Source: an uncultured Sphingomonas sp. (GTDB lineage Bacteria > Pseudomonadota > Alphaproteobacteria > Sphingomonadales > Sphingomonadaceae). From it: DNA of 64,000 bases. The position numbers and the translations under genes were made by a program. How positions within the stretch are numbered: position 1 is the first letter of the stretch; the number at the start of each line of letters is the position of its first letter. The notes beneath the pieces are model-generated. The model worked only from the letters and a program-made list of their open reading frames with translations, was not told the DNA's origin and made no database searches. The DNA is taken from positions 112,687-176,686 of the forward strand of contig CAJYIX010000022.1 of the NCBI GenBank assembly GCA_913775315.1, in the 5' to 3' direction. Shown piece after piece: positions 41,643 through 49,249 of this stretch.

Positions 41643-41824
41643 CCAAGTCCAAGGGCTGCCCGATCTGCGACCGCCCCGCCAGCGCCGAGCATGCGCCCTT
41701 CTGTTCGCAGGGATGCCGCGACCGCGACCTGTTGCAATGGCTGGGCGAGGGCTATCGCCTGCCCGGCCGCCCCGTCGATCCGATGGAGATTGATGGGCTG
41801 GACAGGGGCGATTCGCCCGACTAA
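41639..41824 (+). CDS. yacG: DNA gyrase inhibitor YacG (zinc-binding)
   Basis: 61 residues; ATG 41639 overlaps the upstream stop (ATGA). The four zinc cysteines are visible: Cys-x2-Cys in GCPICDRP and Cys-x3-Cys in FCSQGCRDRDLLQWLGEGY. YacG binds GyrB and blocks its DNA interaction. Last gene of the infA-maf-RNase-yacG cluster, followed by tRNA-Phe. Confidence 0.93.
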   Translation: MTKSKGCPICDRPASAEHAPFCSQGCRDRDLLQWLGEGYRLPGRPVDPMEIDGLDRGDSPD

Positions 41825-41864
41825 GAGGCGCGCTCCCAGCGGCGCTCCAAGGCCGCGGACCCGT

Positions 41865-41940
41865 GCCCGGGTAGCTCAGTTGGTAGAGCATGCGACTGAA
41901 AATCGCAGTGTCGGCGGTTCGACTCCGTCCCCGGGCACCA
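41865..41940 (+). tRNA. tRNA-Phe (GAA)
   Basis: A 76-nt cloverleaf with acceptor stem GCCCGGG/CCCGGGC, D-arm TAGCTCAGTTGGTAGAGCA, anticodon arm GCGACTGAAAATCGC (anticodon GAA), T-arm GGCGGTTCGACTCCGTC and encoded CCA. It sits immediately after yacG. Confidence 0.97.
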
Positions 41941-42096
41941 CTTTCCGAATAAAGAAGCACCCCGCAACTCAATCAGCGCTGGGCTGGCGCAGGTTTCGAT
42001 TGACCTCGCGTCGGCTATGATCGGGATCAATATTTCGTTCGGGACCCGAATCGATCATTCCAACGTTCTCGTTTTTCAAGGAAAACGGGGGCAGGC

Positions 42097-44097
42097 ATGC
42101 ACATCGTCCATCTTGCCCTGGGCGGTTGCCTGAAGGCGCCGCCGATCAAGTACGGCATCACCGCCGATACGGGCGGGCACATCGCCTATGTCATCGACGC
42201 CGCGCTCGCGCAGGCGCGGCTGCGCGGGGTGGAGCAGGTGACGATCGTCACGCGCCGCTTCACCGATGCGCGACTGGGCGCGGTTCACGGTGCTGCGACG
42301 GAGCCGGTCGCTCCCGGCGTTGCCATCCGGCGGATCGCCACCCCGAGCCTCGGTTATCTCGAGAAGGAAGCGCTCGCGGCCGAGTTGCCGGCCTTTGTCG
42401 AGGGGTTCTGCGCCTATCTCGATGCGCTCGATCGCCGCCCCGAGGTCATCCACGCGCATTTCGCCGATGCCGCCGCCGTCGCGGCCGAGGCGGAGCGCCG
42501 TTTCGGCATCCCCTTCGTCTACACGCCGCACGCGCTGGGTATCGACAAGCAGCGGCAGGGGCTGGCCTGCCCCGGCCTCGCCACGCGGATCGAAAGCGAG
42601 CGGGCGGCAATCCGGGCCGCCTCGGCGATCATCGTTTCGACGCGGGAGGAGGCATCGCGGCAGGTCGGCGGCTACGGCGTGGCACCGGGCTCGCCGGTCC
42701 ATGTCGTCGCGCCCGGCGTGCCCGCGCATCACGGCAGCGCGGGGTCGACGATCGTCGAACGGCTGGGCCAGTGGCTTGCCGATCCGGACAAGCCGATCAT
42801 CCTCGCGATCGCCCGCCCCGTGGCGAAGAAGAACCTCGCCGCGCTGATCCGCGCCTATGCGGGCGACGAAGCGCTGCGCGAGGCGGCGAACCTCGTGATC
42901 CTCGCCGGGCAGCACGACCATGCGAGCGATAAGGAAGCCGCGGTGCTGGACGCGCTCCGCGCGCTTGCCGATCGGACGTCGTTGGCGGGCCGGATCGCGC
43001 TGCCGCCGCGCCACGCCGCTGGCGACGTGGCGGCGCTCTATGCACGGGCGGCGGCGGGCGGGCTGTTCGTCAATCCGGCGCTCCACGAACCGTTCGGGCT
43101 GACGCTGCTCGAGGCGGCAGCGGCGGGTGTCCCCGTCGTGGCAACGACCCGCGGCGGCGCAGCGGAGATCGTCGCCACGATCGGCCACGGCCTGTCGGTC
43201 GATCCGACCGACGAGCCGGCGCTCGCCGCGGCGATGCGCGCGATCCTTTGCGACCCCGCCCGCCACTACGGCTTTGCCGAGGCGGGACGGCGCGGCGTCG
43301 GCGCCTATGACTGGGACCTTTATGCCACCGGGTCGGTGTCGATTTATGCCGACCTGACCGAGCCTAAACTGCTCGCGTGCGATATCGACAACACGCTGAC
43401 CGGCAGCCGCGCCGGTGCCGCTGCCTTCGCCGCGTGGCGCGGTGCTGCGTCGCTGCCGTTCGTCGTGGCGACGGGGCGCAGCCTGCCGATGGCGCAGGCG
43501 ATCCTGACGCGCTGGGGCCTGCCGGTGCCCGATGCCTTCATCGTCGACGTGGGCACGCGGATCATGCTGCCCGACGGGAGCGGCGGCTGGCGCGAATGTC
43601 CGGACTATGCCGCGGCGCTGGAGGAGGGGTGGGATCGCGTCGCGGTCGAGGCGGCGCTCGAAGACCTCGACCTGGAAGCTCAGCCGCCCGAGACCGCGGG
43701 ACCGCACAAACTGAGCTATTTCGGCGATGCGGGCGACGCGACGCGCGTGCGCGGCGCGCTCGCGGCAGCGGGCGTGCGCGCGCAGGTGATTTTCTCGCAC
43801 GGCCGCCTGATCGACGTGATCGCGCCGATGGGCGGCAAGGCGCGCGCGATCGCGGCCTATGCGGCGCGGAGCGGCCTTGCCCTGGCGCAGTGCGTCGCGG
43901 CCGGGGACAGCGGTAACGATATCGACATGCTGACCGCCTGTGGCAACGCGATCGTCGTCGGCAATGCGGAGGACGAACTCAACGGGCTGCCCGACCGGCC
44001 GGGGCTCTACCGTGCGGCGGCGTGCCATGCCGATGGCGTGATCGAGGGGCTGGCGCGGCTCGGCCTCGCCGCCCTTCCCACCGCGAAGGTCGCGTGA
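42097..44097 (+). CDS. GT4 glycosyltransferase fused to a HAD phosphatase (sucrose-phosphate synthase/phosphatase-like)
   Basis: 666 residues; RBS-like GGGGGCAGG precedes ATG 42097. Residues 1-420 are a GT-B glycosyltransferase resembling sucrose-phosphate synthases: ADTGGHIAYVIDAALAQARL (the DTGG sugar-acceptor loop), ARPVAKKNLAALIRAYAG and HEPFGLTLLEAAAAG (nucleotide-sugar site). Residues 425-660 are a HAD-IIB phosphatase: nucleophile Asp429 in ACDIDNTLTGS, Lys in GPHKLSYFGD and acidic GDSGNDIDMLTACG. The order synthase-phosphatase fits one protein that makes and dephosphorylates a disaccharide phosphate such as sucrose-6-P or mannosylfructose-P. The true donor and acceptor are not known. 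First gene of a four-gene overlapped operon. Confidence 0.82.
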   Translation: MHIVHLALGGCLKAPPIKYGITADTGGHIAYVIDAALAQARLRGVEQVTIVTRRFTDARLGAVHGAATEPVAPGVAIRRIATPSLGYLEKEALAAELPAFVEGFCAYLDALDRRPEVIHAHFADAAAVAAEAERRFGIPFVYTPHALGIDKQRQGLACPGLATRIESERAAIRAASAIIVSTREEASRQVGGYGVAPGSPVHVVAPGVPAHHGSAGSTIVERLGQWLADPDKPIILAIARPVAKKNLAALIRAYAGDEALREAANLVILAGQHDHASDKEAAVLDALRALADRTSLAGRIALPPRHAAGDVAALYARAAAGGLFVNPALHEPFGLTLLEAAAAGVPVVATTRGGAAEIVATIGHGLSVDPTDEPALAAAMRAILCDPARHYGFAEAGRRGVGAYDWDLYATGSVSIYADLTEPKLLACDIDNTLTGSRAGAAAFAAWRGAASLPFVVATGRSLPMAQAILTRWGLPVPDAFIVDVGTRIMLPDGSGGWRECPDYAAALEEGWDRVAVEAALEDLDLEAQPPETAGPHKLSYFGDAGDATRVRGALAAAGVRAQVIFSHGRLIDVIAPMGGKARAIAAYAARSGLALAQCVAAGDSGNDIDMLTACGNAIVVGNAEDELNGLPDRPGLYRAAACHADGVIEGLARLGLAALPTAKVA

Positions 44098-45239
44098 TGC
44101 GGCCCTTCGGCTATTTCGTCCATCATCAGGGGCGCGGCCATGCCGAACGGCTGGCGGCGATCGCCCATGCGCTGCCCGCCGAGCGCCCGCTTACCGTCTT
44201 CTGCGCGCGCGACGATATCTTCCCCGCGCTGCCCGGCCATGTCGAGCTCGTGAAGCTCCCCTCGCTGTTCGAGCCCACAGGGGCGGAGAGCGGCGCGATG
44301 GACTGGGTGCCGACGCCGCAGACCTTGCACTGCGCCCCTCTCGGCTGGCCGGGCATCCGCCGCGCGATGGCGACAATGACCGACTGGTTCGACCGCGCCG
44401 ACCCCGCGTTGATGGTCAGCGACGTGTCGGCCGAGGTGGCGCAACTCGCGCGTATCTGCTCGGTCCCGCATGTGAAGGTGCTCCAGCACGGCGATCGCAG
44501 CGATGCGGGGCATCAGGCGGCCTATGACGGGGCGGCGGGGCTGGTTGCGCCGTTCCATGTCGCGCTGGCGCAGCCCGACTGGACGCCCGAATGGCGCGCC
44601 AAGACCTGCTTTGCCGGCGGCCTCGGCGTCGATACCCGCGTGCCCGAACGCGAAGTCGCCCGGCAGCGGATCGGCGTGGCGCCGGGGGAGGAAATGATCC
44701 TCGTCCTGTCGGGTGGCGGCGGTACGGGGTTCGCACAGGCCCCGATCGGCGTCGGCGCGCGCTCGCGCCCGGCGGCGCGCTGGATCACGATCGGCAACGT
44801 CCAGCGCGACTGGCACGCCACCGAACCCGCCAATGTCGAGCATCGCGGCTGGGTCGAGGATGCGGCGGACCATATCGCCGCCGCCGACCTGATCGTCGCG
44901 TCGACGGGCAACACCACCTGCCAGCAGATCCTCGCCGCCGGCCGGGCTTGGCTGGCGGTGCCCGAATGGCGCTATTTCGACGAGCAGCATGGCAAGGCGG
45001 CGGCGCTGGCCGCTGCGGGTGCGGCGACGGTGCGCCCGCATCTGCCCGCCTCGGCGCACGCATGGACCGCCGCGCTGGCCGAGACGTTGAGCAATCATCG
45101 CCCCGCCGTCCAGCGCGCGATGATCGACGACGATCCGGCCGCGCGGGTCGCCTTCTGGCTCGAGATGCTCGCAGACCGCCTCTGGAACCCTTCGCCCGCG
45201 GCACAGACCACCCCCGATGATGGAGCCCTGATCCGATGA
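44097..45239 (+). CDS. GT28/MurG-like glycosyltransferase
   Basis: 380 residues; ATG 44097 overlaps the upstream TGA by 1 nt (TGATG). The N-terminal acceptor domain opens with FGYFVHHQGRGHAERLAAIA, the GxGHxxR loop of GT28/UGT-type enzymes. The C-terminal nucleotide-sugar domain shows LVLSGGGGTGFAQ and VASTGNTTCQQILAAGRAWL, then PEWRYFDEQHGKAAAL, like the donor-binding stretch of MurG and UDP-glucuronosyltransferase folds. No membrane anchor is seen. Substrate unknown. Confidence 0.78.
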   Translation: MRPFGYFVHHQGRGHAERLAAIAHALPAERPLTVFCARDDIFPALPGHVELVKLPSLFEPTGAESGAMDWVPTPQTLHCAPLGWPGIRRAMATMTDWFDRADPALMVSDVSAEVAQLARICSVPHVKVLQHGDRSDAGHQAAYDGAAGLVAPFHVALAQPDWTPEWRAKTCFAGGLGVDTRVPEREVARQRIGVAPGEEMILVLSGGGGTGFAQAPIGVGARSRPAARWITIGNVQRDWHATEPANVEHRGWVEDAADHIAAADLIVASTGNTTCQQILAAGRAWLAVPEWRYFDEQHGKAAALAAAGAATVRPHLPASAHAWTAALAETLSNHRPAVQRAMIDDDPAARVAFWLEMLADRLWNPSPAAQTTPDDGALIR

Positions 45240-46165
45240 ACAGCCTTTCGGTCGTCACGCTTGCCAGCGGCCGGCCCGATCACCTGACCCATGTCGTTGA
45301 GGGGCTTTGCCGGCAGACGCGACCGCCGACCGAATTGATCGTCGCGGTGATGCAGGATGCGCTCTACACGCTGCCCGACGCGCCGTTCCCGATCCGCCAG
45401 ATCCGCATCGTAGCCGACGAACTGCCGCTCGCGGCCGCCCGCAACGCCGCGGCGGCGAGCGCGGTGGGCGAGGGGCTGGTGTTCCTCGACATGGACTGCA
45501 TCCCGACGCCCGACCTCGTCGCCGACTATGCCGCGGGTCTGACCGAGCTCGACGGGCTCATCATGGGGGAAGTCATGTACCTGCCCGGCGGCGCGACGGC
45601 GGGCGCGTGGACGTACGAGGGGTTCGCCGCGGTGGCGGAACGGCATTCGGACCGCCGCGGGCCGCCGCCGTCGGGGATCGAGATATGCGCCGATTATCGC
45701 TGCTTCTGGTCGCTAAATTTCGCGATGCGCCGCGCGACCTTCATGGCCACCGGCGGCTTCGACGAGCGCTATGCCGGCTATGGCGGCGAGGATACCGACT
45801 TCGGCAAGACGATCAGCCTGGCGGGCGTGCCGATCGCCTGGATCAAGGGCGCGCTCGCCTATCACCAGTACCACCCGCACCACATGCCGCCCGTCCACCA
45901 TCTGGACAGCGTGGTACGTAATGCCGAGCTGTTCGAGGCGAAGTGGGGATACCGGACGATGGGGCACTGGCTCCACGCCTTTCGCCTGATGGGGCTGGTC
46001 GACGACACCCCCGGCCAACCGATCCGCATCCTGCGCCGCCCCGACGACGCGGACCGCGCGCTGACCGGCCAGCAGAGCCACATGCCCTATGCCAATTCGG
46101 CCCGCGTCCTGCGCCAGCTTCAGGCCGAGGCGTTGCAGGTTACCACGGTGACGGTCGCCGCGTGA
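45236..46165 (+). CDS. GT2-family glycosyltransferase with galactosyltransferase-type C-terminal region
   Basis: 309 residues; ATG 45236 overlaps the preceding stop by 4 nt. It has a GT-A fold: SVVTLASGRPDHLTHVVEGL at the start, ELPLAAARNAAAAS, and a DxD metal motif in VFLDMDCIPTPD (about residues 82-93). The C-terminal GGFDERYAGYGGEDTDFGK is the acceptor/catalytic GED block typical of Glyco_transf_7C enzymes. It is a probable UDP-hexose transferase of unknown acceptor. Part of the same operon. Confidence 0.82.
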   Translation: MNSLSVVTLASGRPDHLTHVVEGLCRQTRPPTELIVAVMQDALYTLPDAPFPIRQIRIVADELPLAAARNAAAASAVGEGLVFLDMDCIPTPDLVADYAAGLTELDGLIMGEVMYLPGGATAGAWTYEGFAAVAERHSDRRGPPPSGIEICADYRCFWSLNFAMRRATFMATGGFDERYAGYGGEDTDFGKTISLAGVPIAWIKGALAYHQYHPHHMPPVHHLDSVVRNAELFEAKWGYRTMGHWLHAFRLMGLVDDTPGQPIRILRRPDDADRALTGQQSHMPYANSARVLRQLQAEALQVTTVTVAA

Positions 46166-47238
46166 GGATCGCCGTCCTCGCGCACCTGCGCCAGCCGATC
46201 GCCGAGCCGTTCGCCGGCGGCATGGAATCGCATTGCTGGCATCTGGTGCGCGGGCTGGCGGCACGCGGGCACGAGGTGGTGCTGTTCGCTTCCGGCGACA
46301 GCGACGCGGCGTTCGCCATCGATCCCGTGCTGCGCGAGCATTATGAGCGCGCTTTCCCGTGGGACATGTATCGCGGGTCGGCGGTGCTGACCGGCTATCT
46401 CGATGCCGCTTACGGCGCGGCATGCGACCGGATCGCGCGCGGCGGATTCGACGTCGTCCACAACAACAGCCTTCACCGTTTCCCGCTCGAGCCGCGGCGG
46501 ACGGCAGCGGTACCAACGGTCACCTCGCTCCACGTGCCGCCCTATGACGCGCTCCACTGGTTCGTGCGGGCAAGTGCGGCGCCCGGCCATCGGCTGACGG
46601 TCACGTCGGCGCGGCAGTTGGACGCCTGGTGGCCGGAGGGGGCGCCGGTCGAGGCATCGGTGCTCCACAACGGCATCGACCCCGCGCGCTGGCCGTTTGT
46701 CCCCACCGGCAATGGCGAGGCGGTGTGGTGCGGGCGGATCACCCCGAACAAGGGGGCGCACCACGCCATCGACGCGGCGCGGCGGGCGGGCGTGCCGCTG
46801 ACATTGTTCGGCGCGATCGAGGATGCCGATTACTGGGCGGCAGAAGTCGGGCCCCGGCTTGGCGCGGGGATCCGCTATGGCGGGCATCTGCACGGCGCGG
46901 CGCTGGCGGCGGAACTGGGCCTCGCATCGGTCTTCATGTTCACACCCTGCTGGGACGAACCCTTCGGCCTCGTCGCGATCGAGGCGATGGCCTGCGGGCT
47001 TCCCGTCGCCGCGTTCGACATGGGCGCCGCGGCCGAAGTGGTGGGCGAGGGCGGGGTGGTCGTGCCGCCCGGCGACGTCGGCGCGCTGGCCCGCGCGATC
47101 GGCGACGCCGCGGCGATCCCGCGCGCGGTGCCGCATGCGCGGGTCCGGCGCTGCTTCACGCACGATCGCTGGCTCGACGGCTGCGAATCGCTGTATCGAC
47201 AGGTCGCCGCTCCCCAGCGCGAACCCGCCTTCGCCTGA
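46162..47238 (+). CDS. GT4-family glycosyltransferase
   Basis: 358 residues with a GTG start at 46162, overlapping the stop before it (GTGA). A retaining GT-B enzyme: RIAVLAHLRQPIAEPFAGGM at the N-terminus, CGRITPNKGAHHAIDAARRA at the domain junction and CWDEPFGLVAIEAMACGLPV, the EPFGLxxxEAMA nucleotide-sugar motif. It resembles group 1 transferases of UDP-glucose- or mannose-type donors. Last gene of the four-gene operon. Confidence 0.84.
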   Translation: MRIAVLAHLRQPIAEPFAGGMESHCWHLVRGLAARGHEVVLFASGDSDAAFAIDPVLREHYERAFPWDMYRGSAVLTGYLDAAYGAACDRIARGGFDVVHNNSLHRFPLEPRRTAAVPTVTSLHVPPYDALHWFVRASAAPGHRLTVTSARQLDAWWPEGAPVEASVLHNGIDPARWPFVPTGNGEAVWCGRITPNKGAHHAIDAARRAGVPLTLFGAIEDADYWAAEVGPRLGAGIRYGGHLHGAALAAELGLASVFMFTPCWDEPFGLVAIEAMACGLPVAAFDMGAAAEVVGEGGVVVPPGDVGALARAIGDAAAIPRAVPHARVRRCFTHDRWLDGCESLYRQVAAPQREPAFA

Positions 47239-47280
47239 TGCGTCGCGGCCTGATTTGAAAGCGGCGCCCGCGCGTCGTAT

Positions 47281-47925
47281 ATGAGTCCCATGGCCACGGT
47301 TCTCGATCACGACATTCAGGGCGATTGCGTCCAGGCGCAGAAGGGCCGCCCGCGCGGCTTCTGCACCGACACCGCGCTCGCCGCGGCGCTGCGCGTGTTC
47401 TGGACCAAGGGCTATGAAGGCGCATCGATCAGCGACCTCACCGAGGCGATGGGGATCACTCGCCCCAGCATGTACGCCGCGTTCGGCAACAAGGAATCGC
47501 TCTTCCGCCACGCGCTCGACCTCTATGAGCGTGAGAAGCTCGACTATATCGGTCGCGCGCTGGCCGCGCCGACCGCGCGCGGGGTCGCCGAGCGGATGAT
47601 GCGCGGCGGGATCGAGACGCAGACCAGCGACTGCGCGGCCAAGGGCTGCCTCAGCGTCATCTCCAGCCTGCCCTGCGGCGACGATGCGCAGGCGATTCGC
47701 GAGGAAGTGATCGCGCGCCGCGCCTCCTCCCACGCGGCGATGCTTGCCCGGTTCAAGCGTGCGCAGGCCGAGGGCGATTTCGGCACCGACATCGCGCCCG
47801 ACGATCTGATCCACTACCTGTTCGCGGTGCTCCAGGGCCTGGCGGTGCAGGCGAGTGCGGGCGTGCCGCGCGAGCAACTCGCGCGAACCGTCGACTTCAC
47901 GCTGAACATCTGGCCGACGCGCTAA
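47281..47925 (+). CDS. TetR-family transcriptional regulator
   Basis: 214 residues from ATG 47281 (a second ATG at 47290). The N-terminal DNA-binding domain is plain: ALAAALRVFWTKGYEGASIS, then DLTEAMGITRPSMYAAFGNK (the HTH) and ESLFRHALDLYEREKL. The C-terminal ligand domain resembles TetR_C (AefR/YcdC-like) with Cys-rich DCAAKGCLSVISS. Two matching palindromes lie immediately downstream and flank a promoter. That suggests it represses the next gene rather than, or in addition to, itself. Confidence 0.88.
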   Translation: MSPMATVLDHDIQGDCVQAQKGRPRGFCTDTALAAALRVFWTKGYEGASISDLTEAMGITRPSMYAAFGNKESLFRHALDLYEREKLDYIGRALAAPTARGVAERMMRGGIETQTSDCAAKGCLSVISSLPCGDDAQAIREEVIARRASSHAAMLARFKRAQAEGDFGTDIAPDDLIHYLFAVLQGLAVQASAGVPREQLARTVDFTLNIWPTR

Positions 47926-47933
47926 ACTTTTTT

Positions 47934-47998
47934 CTGTACCGGGCGGTACAGAACGATTGACGGCGGCTGAACGAACTTCTATACCGCTTGGTATGGAA
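47934..47998 (+). promoter_or_regulatory. Promoter bracketed by two TetR-type operators (TACC-N4-GGTA)
   Basis: Operator 1 is a perfect palindrome, CTGTACCGGGCGGTACAG (47934-47951). Operator 2 is TTCTATACCGCTTGGTATGG plus AA (47977-47998), with the core ATACC-GCTT-GGTAT. Both share TACC-N4-GGTA, with centres 45 bp apart. Between them is a -35 TTGACG (47957-47962); a -10 TATACC (47980-47985) lies at 17-nt spacing and overlaps operator 2. The promoter reads toward the gene at 48108. Confidence 0.75.
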
Positions 47999-48107
47999 GT
48001 CGGGGCTCCCCCTCCTTCCACTATCGAAAAGGCGGCGGCGTTCGGCGGCGCGCGGGTCATCTGGCCCGCGGCGGGTCCGTGCGGCCGGGTTCAGGGAAGG
48101 ACGGTTC

Positions 48108-48500
48108 ATGGCATATCTCGCATTCGCCGAAGTCGCGGCCGGCAGCGCCGCTGCTCCTGCGCCCGCCACCTTTCGCGCAAAGCCCGCGTTTAGCCCGCTC
48201 GAATGGTCGGTCGTCGCGCTTGCGCGCCGCGACAAGGTAGCTTCGCTGCGCGAACCCGGCCGCGTCGCGGTCGCGATGGGCGTGCTGTTCGGCGAGCGGC
48301 CGAACCCGCGCCTTGCCGATCCGAAGCTCGAGGCGCTGCGCCGCATGGCGGTGCTGAGCTGGCGGCACGGGTACGAGGTCGACACCTTCGAGATCCGCCG
48401 GTTCGTCGAGGCGGGCTACGACCTGCGCCAGTACGAATTGATGGTCGACAGCATCGCCGCCGACAAGGCGCGCGCCGCGGGTACGCGCCGCGCCGCCTGA
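48108..48500 (+). CDS. Conserved protein of unknown function, likely TetR target
   Basis: 130 residues from ATG 48108 with GGAAGG upstream. The N-terminal 25 residues are Ala/Pro-rich. The remainder is helical and polar (SPLEWSVVALARRDKVASLR, then LEALRRMAVLSWRHGYEV and FVEAGYDLRQYELMVDSI). No signal peptide, membrane helix or known domain is recognised. It is the first gene after the double-operator promoter, so its expression probably depends on the adjacent TetR protein. Confidence 0.75.
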   Translation: MAYLAFAEVAAGSAAAPAPATFRAKPAFSPLEWSVVALARRDKVASLREPGRVAVAMGVLFGERPNPRLADPKLEALRRMAVLSWRHGYEVDTFEIRRFVEAGYDLRQYELMVDSIAADKARAAGTRRAA

Positions 48501-48540
48501 GCCCCTTGCCCTTGCGGCCGAAGCGGGGCAGGCGGGTGTC

Positions 48541-48750
48541 ATGCTCGTCGAGATCGGCCGCTACAACCGCATCGAAGCTCATGTCGTCGTCGGCGCGCTG
48601 GAAGCCGCGGGCATCCCCGCGATCGGCTTCGACGGCGAGATGAGCCTTGGGGAGGGCAGCGCCTTTCTCATCCCCGTCCGCGTCATGGTCGATGCCGACG
48701 ACGAGCGCGAGGCCCGCGCCGTGATCGCCGAGGCGCTGAGCGGCAGCTAG
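48541..48750 (+). CDS. DUF2007-family small protein
   Basis: 69 residues. The short fold, VEIGRYNRIEAHVVVGALEA, then AGIPAIGFDGEM and VRVMVDADDEREARAVIAEAL, fits the DUF2007 putative signal-transducing domain, often fused to or near membrane proteins. It lies 40 nt after the preceding gene and may share its TetR-controlled transcript. Confidence 0.8.
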   Translation: MLVEIGRYNRIEAHVVVGALEAAGIPAIGFDGEMSLGEGSAFLIPVRVMVDADDEREARAVIAEALSGS

Positions 48751-48850
48751 CTGCCACAAAAACAGGCAGCTTTTCGCGGCTGCACAATTTTCACACTTCC
48801 GTAACGAAGTTCGGCCGCCGCCGCCGCTCGTAAACCGGGCTTTTTGCGTT

Positions 48851-48866
48851 TGGCACGCGCTTTGCG
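48851..48866 (+). promoter_or_regulatory. Sigma-54 (-24/-12) promoter of glnK-amt
   Basis: TGGCACG-CGCT-TTGCG matches the RpoN consensus TGGCACG-N4-TTGCA, with 10 nt between the invariant GG and GC. It lies about 35 nt upstream of the glnK start. NtrC-dependent activation under nitrogen limitation is expected. A clear NtrC enhancer was not found, though TGCACAATTTTCACA-like sequence occurs at about 48780. Confidence 0.85.
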
Positions 48867-48899
48867 AGGTCGATCCCCGGGACACAGCCAGGGGGCGCC

Positions 48900-49238
48900 A
48901 TGAAACTCGTCATCGCCATCATCAAACCGTTCAAGCTCGACGAGGTGCGCGAGGCGCTCACCGAGATCGGCGTGGCGGGCATGACCGTCAGCGAAGTGAA
49001 GGGCTTCGGCCGCCAGAAGGGCCAGACCGAAATCTATCGCGGCGCCGAATACTCCACGAACATGGTGCCCAAGATCAAGGTCGAGGTCGTCTGCGCCTCC
49101 GACCTCGCGCCGCACGTGGTCGAGGCGGTGCAGGCCGCCGCCAACACCGGCGCGATCGGCGACGGCAAGATCTTCGTGCTCGACGTCGGACAGGCGGTTC
49201 GCATCCGCACCGGCGAAACCGACCAGACCGCGCTTTGA
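48900..49238 (+). CDS. glnK: PII nitrogen regulatory protein GlnK
   Basis: 112 residues, a standard PII trimer subunit that senses 2-oxoglutarate and ATP/ADP. The T loop RQKGQTEIYRGAEYS holds the uridylylation target Tyr51. VEVVCASDLAPHVVEAVQAA and TGAIGDGKIFVLDVGQAVRI are further PII signatures. The 11-nt gap to amt and the sigma-54 promoter identify it as the AmtB-regulating GlnK type. Confidence 0.96.
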   Translation: MKLVIAIIKPFKLDEVREALTEIGVAGMTVSEVKGFGRQKGQTEIYRGAEYSTNMVPKIKVEVVCASDLAPHVVEAVQAAANTGAIGDGKIFVLDVGQAVRIRTGETDQTAL

Positions 49239-49249
49239 AGGGGGGACCG

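Noticed and set aside
46120-48060. A 646-codon minus-strand frame opposite the last GT4 and TetR genes
   Set aside because: Antisense shadow. It would also run through the TetR operator/promoter region, and has no family signature.
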